Shown here one piece after another: positions 45,705 to 53,391 of a stretch of 64,000 nt of DNA. The stretch spans positions 60,890 through 124,889 of the forward strand of contig JAJEET010000008.1 of NCBI GenBank assembly GCA_022820835.1, in the 5' to 3' direction. Made by a program: the position numbers and the translations under genes. The number at the start of each line of letters is the position of its first letter. Position 1 is the first letter of the stretch. Under the pieces are notes generated by a model. The model was given only the letters and a program-made list of their open reading frames with translations, was not told the origin of the DNA and did no database searches. This DNA comes from Candidatus Poribacteria bacterium. GTDB lineage: Bacteria; Poribacteria; WGA-4E; WGA-3G.

Positions 45705-46325
45705 ATGGCGCGCCAAACACCTAATGATTTATCTGCTGTCGAAGACACCTACCTCGCGACACAAGCGAAAGCAGGCAATGATGCCGCGTTTAGGCAATTG
45801 TTCGACAAGCATTATAAGTGGGTTTATAACAAAGCCTACCGAATGCTTGGGAATTACCAAGACACAGAAGAGGTTGCCTCGGATGTGTTCGTCAAGGTTT
45901 GGCAGAAGCTAAACAAAAACAAATGGGACGCAGAGAAGGGTAGTTTTCAAGCATGGTTAAATATGGTGGCTCGTAACACCATTATCGATGCAATACGAAA
46001 ACGGAACCGGATTCGGGAGCATCCACTCAGCGGTTCACCTGAGGAAGATGAACAGCCGTTGAGTCAGTATGAGGACCCGTATGCCGGTCCCGAACAAGAA
46101 ATTGAAGCAGCAGAAGCACAACAGATATTGGAGAGTGCCCTCGAACAGGTCACGAAATCCAATCATCGGATCGCGTGGATGTTGCGGCACTTAGAAGGTT
46201 ATAGTATTGCTGAGATTGCCCGCATTCTTAACCGGAAAGAAGGAACAGTAAAAATCTGGATCTTCCGGTGCACGGAAGAATTGCGGAAAATTCTGGTTGC
46301 CAAAGGCATCCAGTGGATTTATTAA
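45705..46325 (+). CDS. ECF-family RNA polymerase sigma factor
   Basis: A 206-residue sigma-70 family protein with region 2 (YKWVYNKAYRMLGNYQDTEE, with the DTEEVASDVFVKVWQKL core-binding and -10-recognition helix) and region 4 (IAWMLRHLEGYSIAEIARIL NRKEGTVKIW, a helix-turn-helix for the -35 element). The linker between them is acidic. It follows the perfect promoter at 45536 and GGCGAAGGAGC. The next gene, an FHA protein, starts 16 bp downstream, so the sigma factor is part of an operon. Its target promoter is not known. Confidence 0.93.
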   Translation: MARQTPNDLSAVEDTYLATQAKAGNDAAFRQLFDKHYKWVYNKAYRMLGNYQDTEEVASDVFVKVWQKLNKNKWDAEKGSFQAWLNMVARNTIIDAIRKRNRIREHPLSGSPEEDEQPLSQYEDPYAGPEQEIEAAEAQQILESALEQVTKSNHRIAWMLRHLEGYSIAEIARILNRKEGTVKIWIFRCTEELRKILVAKGIQWIY

Positions 46326-46341
46326 TTTGGAGGAATAACTA

Positions 46342-46998
46342 ATGCGCTTCTGGAAGAGATGGCAGAAGGACGGAATCTCAGCGGACGATCTTAAAAAGGC
46401 TGAGATGTTGGAAGCCTACACCTGTTGGTTGAAAAACGAAAGGCTTACACGTAAGCAGAAACGTCTTGTGGATGAAATCAACAACGTCCCCGGACTTCAG
46501 CCATTGAAACAATTAATCGACTTTACACACTATCGCTTCGAGGAAAGAGAAAACGTTGAACCACCATTCGGTGCTCAGGAGCGAGCCCGCGAACGTGTCA
46601 TGGCGGAGATCCGAGGCGAAGGAGCGGAAGCAGGCACTCCAACTGGCGACTTGGAGCCGCAGCCCGGTTATAGTCCACAGGGTATGGGGAACGAAACCAC
46701 TGAAATTATGCAAGTGGGACAGTCTTCACCGAGCACTGATGAACTACGACGCTGGGATACCGAACAGTCAGCCGCAGCCCCGGAGATGCTAAATCGCTAC
46801 GACGACACTCGCGCACTTTCCCGTTTGCACGTACGATTTGACGAGAAAGATGATGGTGTGTACGTCACAGATATGGGCAGTTCTAACACGACTTACGTCA
46901 ATAACGAACGCGTGGCGATGTCCGCTCCGGTTCGTGAGGGGTCTACACTGAGATGTGGGAAAATTCGTCTCAAAGTTATTGACATCGAATCTTCATAG
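46342..46998 (+). CDS. FHA-domain protein, in the position of an anti-sigma factor
   Basis: A 218-residue protein. The C-terminal 60 residues form a forkhead-associated domain: LSRLHVRFDE (conserved Arg and Ser/His of the phosphopeptide site), then DMGSSNTTYVNNERV, the family GSxNGT-like turn with Asn in the usual place. The N-terminal half is helical and charged, with KWRRW-like and RLTRKQKRLVDEINNVPG segments, and is joined by a glutamate/serine/proline-rich linker (about 90-155). No zinc-finger anti-sigma motif (HxxxCxxC) is visible. It lies 16 bp after the ECF sigma gene. FHA domains bind phosphothreonine, which suggests control by a kinase. Confidence 0.78.
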   Translation: MRFWKRWQKDGISADDLKKAEMLEAYTCWLKNERLTRKQKRLVDEINNVPGLQPLKQLIDFTHYRFEERENVEPPFGAQERARERVMAEIRGEGAEAGTPTGDLEPQPGYSPQGMGNETTEIMQVGQSSPSTDELRRWDTEQSAAAPEMLNRYDDTRALSRLHVRFDEKDDGVYVTDMGSSNTTYVNNERVAMSAPVREGSTLRCGKIRLKVIDIESS

Positions 46999-47044
46999 CT
47001 ATGTGGGAGTAAGGAACAGGTGGACATCAAAGTCGGAAAACTTA

Positions 47045-48103
47045 ATGTCACCGTTCCTTATAGGAGCAGTGCATCTAAGGCATACCAATTCATTAGCATT
47101 GTCACACTTCCGACAAGCGACGCTCTGTTACGGGCAAGCATGCTACGTTGAGGCTATTCAACACTACCTCGCTGGCTTGAAATTAGGTGCAGCACAGCGT
47201 CATTATATCTATGCTGACCTTGCCAAAGCTTATGAGATGGTTGGTGAATGGGACACAGCATTGGCATGCCTTGATATTGCACTCCGGTTATGTCCAGATT
47301 CGGCGACGGCTTTAAGACGCAAAGCACGCATCCTCAACGAGAAAGCGTGTTATGATAGTTTGATTTGCTTGGACGATCTACGCCAACCACCGCCAGAATT
47401 CAGTAAACGATTCAACTTTGACACTACAAACCGATCTCAACAGCGTGTAAACTCCGAAATTTTCAGATTAACTTGCCATTCCGCGATGAGTCCTGAAACA
47501 CTCTGGAATATATGTCAACTCATTCACCGAACTTATACTGAACTCGGAGAAGTTTTAGGATACTATCCAACCTGTCCGGTCTCTATCTCCATTAGGAATA
47601 CAAAGGGCACCATAGTGTCGCAACGTTCACTACCGCAGTGGGCAAGTGGACGCTATGACGGTAGCATCCATCTGGAATACTGTGCCGCTGGTGATCCGGT
47701 GCTTAGCATCTTGTACGCATTGCTTCGACACGAATGGGTGCATCTATTAGTCTATCACCTAACGAATGGATATTGTCCCGTGTGGATCAATGAAGGACTT
47801 GCCCAAAGCATCGCACGCCCGATGTTCCAGTTTGAAAGATTTAATTTGCAACAAGCCGTTCAAGCAGAACAGTTGCTCCCACTCGACGTACTCAGTAAGC
47901 CGTTTAGCCAACTTCCGACGAAATACCGAAAATTGGCGTACATTCAATCCGCAGCAATCATTGAATATCTTGTTCAACAATTCGGATATTCCAAAATTCG
48001 AGACTTGCTCCGTCAACTAAGGAGTGGGATTTCGGTAGAGCCAGCAATTAAACAGACCTTCGGGGTAACGCTGAAGGATCTCCCTTTCTTGAGTATTTCA
48101 TAG
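47045..48103 (+). CDS. TPR-containing peptidase MA-like metalloprotease
   Basis: A 352-residue protein. Residues about 15-110 hold TPR-like helices (AKAYEMVGEWDTALACLDIA). The C-terminal part has a gluzincin site: HEWVH (H229, E230, H233) and the downstream glutamate in WINEGLAQ (about 250), the pattern of the peptidase MA-like family (PF13485 type). No signal peptide is obvious, so the location is uncertain. I chose the ATG at 47045; the frame stays open upstream into the FHA gene, and GTG codons at 46955 or 47003 are alternatives. It is probably part of the ECF operon. Confidence 0.7.
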   Translation: MSPFLIGAVHLRHTNSLALSHFRQATLCYGQACYVEAIQHYLAGLKLGAAQRHYIYADLAKAYEMVGEWDTALACLDIALRLCPDSATALRRKARILNEKACYDSLICLDDLRQPPPEFSKRFNFDTTNRSQQRVNSEIFRLTCHSAMSPETLWNICQLIHRTYTELGEVLGYYPTCPVSISIRNTKGTIVSQRSLPQWASGRYDGSIHLEYCAAGDPVLSILYALLRHEWVHLLVYHLTNGYCPVWINEGLAQSIARPMFQFERFNLQQAVQAEQLLPLDVLSKPFSQLPTKYRKLAYIQSAAIIEYLVQQFGYSKIRDLLRQLRSGISVEPAIKQTFGVTLKDLPFLSIS

Positions 48104-48130
48104 GACGTAACTCCTACAAGCACCCCAGCA

Positions 48131-48625
48131 ATGACAAAACTTGATATCGGTATCCTCATTCTCGTTGGACTGTCCGGCATAAGCTGCTTCCGCGTGGGGT
48201 TCACCCGCAGCGTTTGGGGCATATTCGTCATCGGCGTAGGATTCTTCATGGCGAGCCAACTCTGGCATCACCTGGCGACACTCCTGCAGAAATTCATAGC
48301 GGACCCAAATTGGGCAAAATGGTTGAGCATCGTCGCCATTGTACTCGTTGTCTCCATTCTCGTTGACTCACTTTGTGAGCGTATCCAGCGTATCCTCGAA
48401 AAAGGCGTTCTCGGTTGGGCAAACCGTCTATTAGGGATCTGCTTTGGAATCGTTTCCAGTGGACTCGCTATCGCCTTTGCTCTCATCCTTCTAAATGCGT
48501 ATGGTGGCGACGGTTTCAAGAACGAGATTGCGAACTCCCGTTTTGCATCACAACTCATGGATGTCGGTAATCACGTTTGGGCAGTCAGTAAAGACCACGT
48601 GCAAAGACAACTCGATTCCGAATGA
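48131..48625 (+). CDS. CvpA family membrane protein
   Basis: A 164-residue multi-pass protein with about four hydrophobic segments, matching the colicin V production protein family: GILILVGLSGISCFRVGFTR with the small-residue pattern after the first helix, then WLSIVAIVLVVSILVDSLC and a conserved glycine-rich helix (ANRLLGICFGIVSSGLAIAF). CvpA homologues are inner-membrane proteins involved in envelope integrity. It starts 27 bp after the metallopeptidase and overlaps the next gene by the sequence ATGA, so the operon continues. Confidence 0.78.
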   Translation: MTKLDIGILILVGLSGISCFRVGFTRSVWGIFVIGVGFFMASQLWHHLATLLQKFIADPNWAKWLSIVAIVLVVSILVDSLCERIQRILEKGVLGWANRLLGICFGIVSSGLAIAFALILLNAYGGDGFKNEIANSRFASQLMDVGNHVWAVSKDHVQRQLDSE

Positions 48626-49569
48626 ATATCCTCTTACATATCTTAGCACAATGCCGGATTGTCAGCTGCATCGCAGGCTTGGTTACTTTTGCTGCGGTTC
48701 CCCCAACGACAGCAACCGTGGAATCCGCTTTCGCAGACTCGCTCTTCCGAGAGGGGGATTATCTCAACGCCGCCCACGAATATAAACGGCTCCTCTTTTT
48801 ACATCCCGATACACTTCAAAGTGATTTCATAGCCTTCCGCATTGCTGCATCTTACCAGAATGCAGGCAATCTGGAAAATGCCATTCGTGCTTACCGATTC
48901 CTGATTGACACCTATCCGGAGAGTCCACTTGTCGCACGCGCCAAAAACAACGTTGCACAGTGCCATATCCTGTCGGGTGATAGCGACCAAGGCCTTGAAT
49001 CACTTAAACGGTTTCTCGTGGAACATGAAGAGAGCAATTTAGCACCACGTGCACACTTTACAATCGGCTTGCTACACATAGATCAGTGGGAGTGGACAGA
49101 AGCAGCCAGAGTGTGGCACACTATCCCATTAGCCTATCCCAAGAGTCCTTTTGCTGAGATTAGCAATAGATTAATAGAGCAGGTAAAAAGTATGGAGGCG
49201 TTACCGCGCCGTTCCGCAGCAATCGCAGGCGCACTTTCAGTATTGGTGCCGGGCAGTGGACAGGTTTATTCAGGACACATAGTTGATGGCATTTACGCCT
49301 TTGTTAGTGTTGCTGTTCTCGGGAGTGCAAGTTTCTATTACGCGGACCAAGGACGTTACGAAGTTGCTATACCAATTGGAATACTCGGAGCGTTTTTCTA
49401 CGGGAACAGTATTTATCAAAGTATCCAAAACACGCTGGATTTTAACAGACAGCAGGAACAACTGTTTCGTAATAAACTCCAACAGGAAATCCGAGATTCT
49501 GGCTTATTCGGCGCAATACCATCACCGAGAGATGAAGTGAAATTAGTGTTATGGAAATCAAGGTTTTAA
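48622..49569 (+). CDS. TPR plus membrane protein, DUF5683-like, first copy
   Basis: A 315-residue protein whose ATG overlaps the CvpA stop (ATGA). A signal/anchor segment (about 1-25) is followed by five TPR-like units (YLNAAHEYKRLLFLHPD, LENAIRAYRFLIDTYPESPL, and so on) and a C-terminal membrane part: SVLVPGSGQVYSGHIVDGIY and about two further hydrophobic segments (VSVAVLGSASFYYADQ, GILGAFFYGNSIYQ). The PGSGQ-Y-G motif is that of DUF5683-type proteins. It is clearly homologous to the gene at 56714. The end of the ECF operon is followed by the mobile element at 49590. Confidence 0.78.
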   Translation: MNILLHILAQCRIVSCIAGLVTFAAVPPTTATVESAFADSLFREGDYLNAAHEYKRLLFLHPDTLQSDFIAFRIAASYQNAGNLENAIRAYRFLIDTYPESPLVARAKNNVAQCHILSGDSDQGLESLKRFLVEHEESNLAPRAHFTIGLLHIDQWEWTEAARVWHTIPLAYPKSPFAEISNRLIEQVKSMEALPRRSAAIAGALSVLVPGSGQVYSGHIVDGIYAFVSVAVLGSASFYYADQGRYEVAIPIGILGAFFYGNSIYQSIQNTLDFNRQQEQLFRNKLQQEIRDSGLFGAIPSPRDEVKLVLWKSRF

Positions 49570-49589
49570 GATGTCAATTGTGTGTCTAT

Positions 49590-49829
49590 TATAGTAAAGC
49601 CCGAAGATATGTTTACACTCTGACAGACAATATTTCCCTATCCCCCACTGCAGGCGGGGTTTGATGAAGATTAATTTATTAATTCGGTAACGTCGAAACG
49701 TGCGATGAATCGCACGACTACGAGCCCACCCGTTTGTAGTAGGGCAATTGATTGCCCGTCAATTACCGAAATATTTTCTGAAACTTCATTAACCCCGCCG
49801 TTGTAAAAGTAATTACGGGATCTACTATA
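49590..49829. mobile_element. Miniature inverted-repeat element, TATAGT family, copy D
   Basis: 240 bp bounded by TATAGTAAAGCCCGAAGATA and, inverted, TATAGTAGATCCCGTAATTA. It encloses perfect small hairpins GTGCGAT-GA-ATCGCAC (49700-49715) and GGGCAAT-TG-ATTGCCC (49742-49757). It lies 20 bp after the stop of the TPR/membrane gene. It codes for nothing visible. Confidence 0.6.
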
Positions 49830-50023
49830 AACGCAAAATGAGGTTAAAAGGTGACTCGCAGAGCATTGACAGTTTCAGATATATTAAAAATGAAACCTCT
49901 TTCATTTCCATAACTTTCGCGATTCCAACTTTCCCCAAATGGAAAATTCTTGCCTATGTCATGAAGGATCCCGATTGAAAGCCACCATAAGTGTCAATTT
50001 TGGAAAAAACTCATCACGGCATC
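49830..50023. other. Gap between two elements
   Basis: About 190 bp with an open frame for 46 residues (ATG at 49838, no ribosome-binding site) but no recognised gene or repeat. Confidence 0.3.
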
Positions 50024-50265
50024 GTAGGTTGGGTTGAACGGAACTTCAAAAAGCATGTATATTGGACATAGAACCTTCAAATTTTCAGAACATTTCAAGG
50101 TACAGAGAACCGAGTGAAACCCAACACTTTTCTGTCAACGTGTCTGGGATGTAGCGTTATGACGTTGGGTTTCACTCTGTTTCTGGATACATAAGCGGAT
50201 CTGTTAGATTTGATGTATCTTGGAATACCAACATTTAATTTTCAACACCGTTCAACCCAACCTAC
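50024..50265. mobile_element. Inverted-repeat element GTAGGTTGGGTTGA, copy 2
   Basis: 242 bp. The ends GTAGGTTGGGTTGAACGG and its complement (50248-50265) match at all 18 positions. The internal pair GAGTGAAACCCAAC / GTTGGGTTTCACTC is the same as in the copy at 21620-21850. No transposase frame is present. Confidence 0.65.
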
Positions 50266-50329
50266 AGGCTAAATTGATGCCTATAGCCGCGAGTGAAACT
50301 CACTTCTACTTCTACAAGGAGGGATCACT

Positions 50330-50533
50330 TTGACAAAATGTTTACACACCCAGTCGGCTAAGGGTCAGCTGATGCTTGATGAGGTTCAAGAAGATGCCAG
50401 CGAATCCAACTCAACCTGCTCATTAACGATGGGTGGAAAGCTAATAAACATCAGCACTCAAATCATTATAAGGTCATTTGATACTATTTCCGGATCAACA
50501 TCTTCTTCGTTGCAGAGAAATCACCCGCTTTGA
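50330..50533 (+). CDS. Doubtful small open frame, 67 aa
   Basis: It begins TTG at 50330 behind a very good AAGGAGGGATCACT site, and reads MTKCLHTQSAKGQLMLDEVQ and further, with no recognised family. The 3' end overlaps the last ~50 bp of the convergent metallopeptidase gene. It may be the remnant of a gene whose start region survived, or a false positive. Confidence 0.2.
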   Translation: MTKCLHTQSAKGQLMLDEVQEDASESNSTCSLTMGGKLINISTQIIIRSFDTISGSTSSSLQRNHPL

Positions 50534-53186
50534 GCGTATAGAAATAGACACCACTTGCCACAGGTTCACCGAGTTGATTTCTGCCGTCCCAGTATACTGC
50601 ACGGCTACGGTTCTGGTAGACCCCAGCAGCCTGATGCCCTAACGTTAATGTTCGTACCAACTTCCCCGCCACCGAATGGATAGACACCGTCACATCTGCA
50701 GCCGCTGACAACTGATATGGGATCCACGTCTCTGGGTTGAATGGGTTCGGATAGTTCGCCAGCAGTACATTTTTGTCCGGTAAGGTAACATTGACGGTGG
50801 GTGCTGCTGGTACTTCGGTTACTTCAAAGCGCGTGATTTCGGTAAAATCATGGTAAACGGTATTCCTTGCTTTGTCAGTAACGGATATTCCGATAACGCC
50901 CCAAATACCAGGAGCACTACCTTCCGGTAAGTAGATATAAGGGGTATATTTCCGATAAACATCTGGGGCATCTTGAAAATAGATTTCATTTGTATATTCA
51001 TAATTGTAGGGTCCCACAATAGGATAGCCGCGTTCAACCCCCAACGGGTCTCTGATAACGATAGACCCTTTTTCAAACCCACTAATATCGTCTTTTATAT
51101 AACACTCTACATTGACGAACGTCTCACCGTTGGGATTTTGCGGATTTGCGGGTTCGGCATCAACAGTGATCCTGTTAACATCAAGTGTAGGTGGCATCGT
51201 ATCCGGGTGCTTCGTTTCTATTGTTACTTTTTGTACCTGGTCATCAATGTTAGATAACGAAACACTCTCACGATTTATAGCATCGCTAAAGTAGAGCCTT
51301 TTTAATTCATACACCCCTCTGGGCATATAATGTGGGAAGACAGAAGTAGCTTTCAATGTCCAAATATCATCCTCTCGACTGACCGGAGAAGCATACACCG
51401 TTCCACCAGCAGAGCTACGACTTAGGTAGTAGGTATCTCCGATATAGTCCTGTTCTTCTGGGTACATATAGGTATATCCGCTGAGTTGTCTATCCTCTTT
51501 GACTTGCCACGTTGCGGTTACGGTGTAGTAATGCTCGTTTTTATCGGTGTATGCGTCTGATACCTTCAGTGTTGCGGAATTCGGCACATATTGGGGTGGG
51601 TACAAGTCTTCGTATATGTTATTGATATAGACTTGCAAGCCGAAGGCACCCGAATTGTATCTTGTGAGTCTGTTCGCATCGTATGTATACACCTGTGTTA
51701 GTGTGTAATTCCCTTTAGCTTTATACGCTTGCACAGTCGTATTTCCGCGCAATATATTGCCCTCTGCATCTACAGGGCCTAAATCAACATAGAAATTATT
51801 GAGATGATTTCGATCGTCATTTAACAATTTGAAAAACACACGCCCTCCTGTTGAGTAATCCAATTCGTTTTCTGTATGGGTTTCTATTTCAATCTCAACC
51901 CTTTTACTTCCTTCTGGCTCACCTTCCACTGTCACATCCACCCGTATGACTTCACCGGGGTAGACATAATCGGGATATAAGTTATAGACGACAAAAGTGA
52001 GGTCTTCGCGTATTTGTGAAATATAGCGTGTGCCGTGCATAATTCTGTTCTGTATGAATTCATACTTGGCAGGCGATCTTGACCTGAGTTTATCCGGGGT
52101 GACGATATAGTAAGCGATACTTTCTGCCATATCTTCATTTGGATTTTCGCCATGTGCGTAGTCAGATACAAACTCGGTCGGATTGGTCGTCAGCCACCTT
52201 CCATCTTCATAATACCACTCGCCGAGTTCTATCCAGTCTGCTTTGAGTTGCTCATCAAATAGATAAGTCCATAAGAAATGTGCTTTTTCATGGAGAATGA
52301 TCCGCTGTGTGTCGTGTGTAATCCCATCTATAAAAGCTTCGTCGGTAAACTCAATATAGCCTGCACCCGTGTTCGCGCGTGCAGCGTATTCAACAAATGG
52401 ATCGGGTGCCCGCCTGATAAGATATTTCAATCCTTGCGTCACATGCATGCCTGATGGATATTCTTCAAACATGACCATAATGCCTATGATTTCTTCATAG
52501 GTAAATTTGTCAAACTTATCGGCCGGTTCACCTGTTAAAGCTTCGTAGTTGGGGACATGCACCGTAACACCATAGTTTTTCTGCAGTATGAGGTCTATCG
52601 CACGGTGTTGGATTCCCATTCCTGGTATGTATGTCGCAAATCTGAGGACGGCTCGCCAAAGTCGCTTGGAAAAATATCGTCCTTGAATGCCGTCTATTTT
52701 TGCGACAAACGGATGTGCATGAGTGAAAGCCTCTGATGCAATTGTTATCATCCGAAGATTACCGTATTTGACTTCCACATCGGGACCCAGGTCAATGTCT
52801 TGTGCCACATGCGCATCACTTAATATCCAATAACTAGGGTTCCGTCCCCAAGATGTATAACTATACCCTTCCATATTTTGTAATGCCTGTAGAAGCAGAT
52901 ATGCTTTATCAGCATCCCATTGTGGCGATAAATATACTCTGAATCTCTGTGCTAATATAGCACTCGCACTATCTGATATAGATGTTTTTATGCCAGTATC
53001 TTCGATTTCCACCTCTATCGGTTGGGGAACAAAGACTGTCTCTTGCCCTGAAGGGACTTCATCTATTGCCCAGTGATATGTAGTCGTTTCCCTTTCTGCA
53101 ATCGCCTGCCCTGAAAGTAGGTTCATTAAGAAAAGAGCGATCGTCCAAAGAACTAATATTTGCTGCCTTACCAGAGTTTCACGCAC
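50484..53186 (-). CDS. Large secreted HExxH metallopeptidase-like protein with C-terminal sorting module
   Basis: A 900-residue secreted protein. The signal peptide (ILVLWTIALFLMNLLSGQAIA, about 10-30) ends before ERETT. HEKAH at 299-303 (in IILHEKAHFLW) is an HExxH zinc site. Downstream comes a segment with further conserved acid residues (EFVSDYAHGENPNEDMAES), which could supply the third ligand. Several beta-rich domains follow. The last ~95 residues form the sorting module NYPNPFNPETWIPYQLSA ... VASGVYFYTLKAGD ... KKMLIRK, which is also found in the gene at 53392. The start is GTG at 53186 with GGAGG nine bases upstream. A mobile element lies 79 bp before the start. Confidence 0.8.
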   Translation of the reverse strand: MRETLVRQQILVLWTIALFLMNLLSGQAIAERETTTYHWAIDEVPSGQETVFVPQPIEVEIEDTGIKTSISDSASAILAQRFRVYLSPQWDADKAYLLLQALQNMEGYSYTSWGRNPSYWILSDAHVAQDIDLGPDVEVKYGNLRMITIASEAFTHAHPFVAKIDGIQGRYFSKRLWRAVLRFATYIPGMGIQHRAIDLILQKNYGVTVHVPNYEALTGEPADKFDKFTYEEIIGIMVMFEEYPSGMHVTQGLKYLIRRAPDPFVEYAARANTGAGYIEFTDEAFIDGITHDTQRIILHEKAHFLWTYLFDEQLKADWIELGEWYYEDGRWLTTNPTEFVSDYAHGENPNEDMAESIAYYIVTPDKLRSRSPAKYEFIQNRIMHGTRYISQIREDLTFVVYNLYPDYVYPGEVIRVDVTVEGEPEGSKRVEIEIETHTENELDYSTGGRVFFKLLNDDRNHLNNFYVDLGPVDAEGNILRGNTTVQAYKAKGNYTLTQVYTYDANRLTRYNSGAFGLQVYINNIYEDLYPPQYVPNSATLKVSDAYTDKNEHYYTVTATWQVKEDRQLSGYTYMYPEEQDYIGDTYYLSRSSAGGTVYASPVSREDDIWTLKATSVFPHYMPRGVYELKRLYFSDAINRESVSLSNIDDQVQKVTIETKHPDTMPPTLDVNRITVDAEPANPQNPNGETFVNVECYIKDDISGFEKGSIVIRDPLGVERGYPIVGPYNYEYTNEIYFQDAPDVYRKYTPYIYLPEGSAPGIWGVIGISVTDKARNTVYHDFTEITRFEVTEVPAAPTVNVTLPDKNVLLANYPNPFNPETWIPYQLSAAADVTVSIHSVAGKLVRTLTLGHQAAGVYQNRSRAVYWDGRNQLGEPVASGVYFYTLKAGDFSATKKMLIRK

Positions 53187-53264
53187 TGCACTGTTCCTCC
53201 GTAATTATCAAGTTGGTTCTTATGTGTTGCCATCAAAGTCCAATAACATGTGTTGGTAATTATT

Positions 53265-53372
53265 TATAGTGGATTCCCTAATTTCTTATACATCTTCCGA
53301 ACTCCGAAACCCTTACGGCACAGGCTAACAGCCTATGCTACATGTGTAAAATTATTTTCAGATTTCACTATA
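53265..53372. mobile_element. Miniature inverted-repeat element, TATAGT family, copy E
   Basis: 108 bp bounded by TATAGTGGATTCCCTAATTT and, inverted, TATAGTGAAATCTGAAAATA. The inner part (CTATGCTACATGTGTAAA) is shared with the partial copy at 34089-34146. On the minus strand its outward end reads CTATAAATA, 79 bp before the GTG of the secreted metallopeptidase. Confidence 0.65.
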
Positions 53373-53391
53373 ATCCCTTATTGCAACAGGC

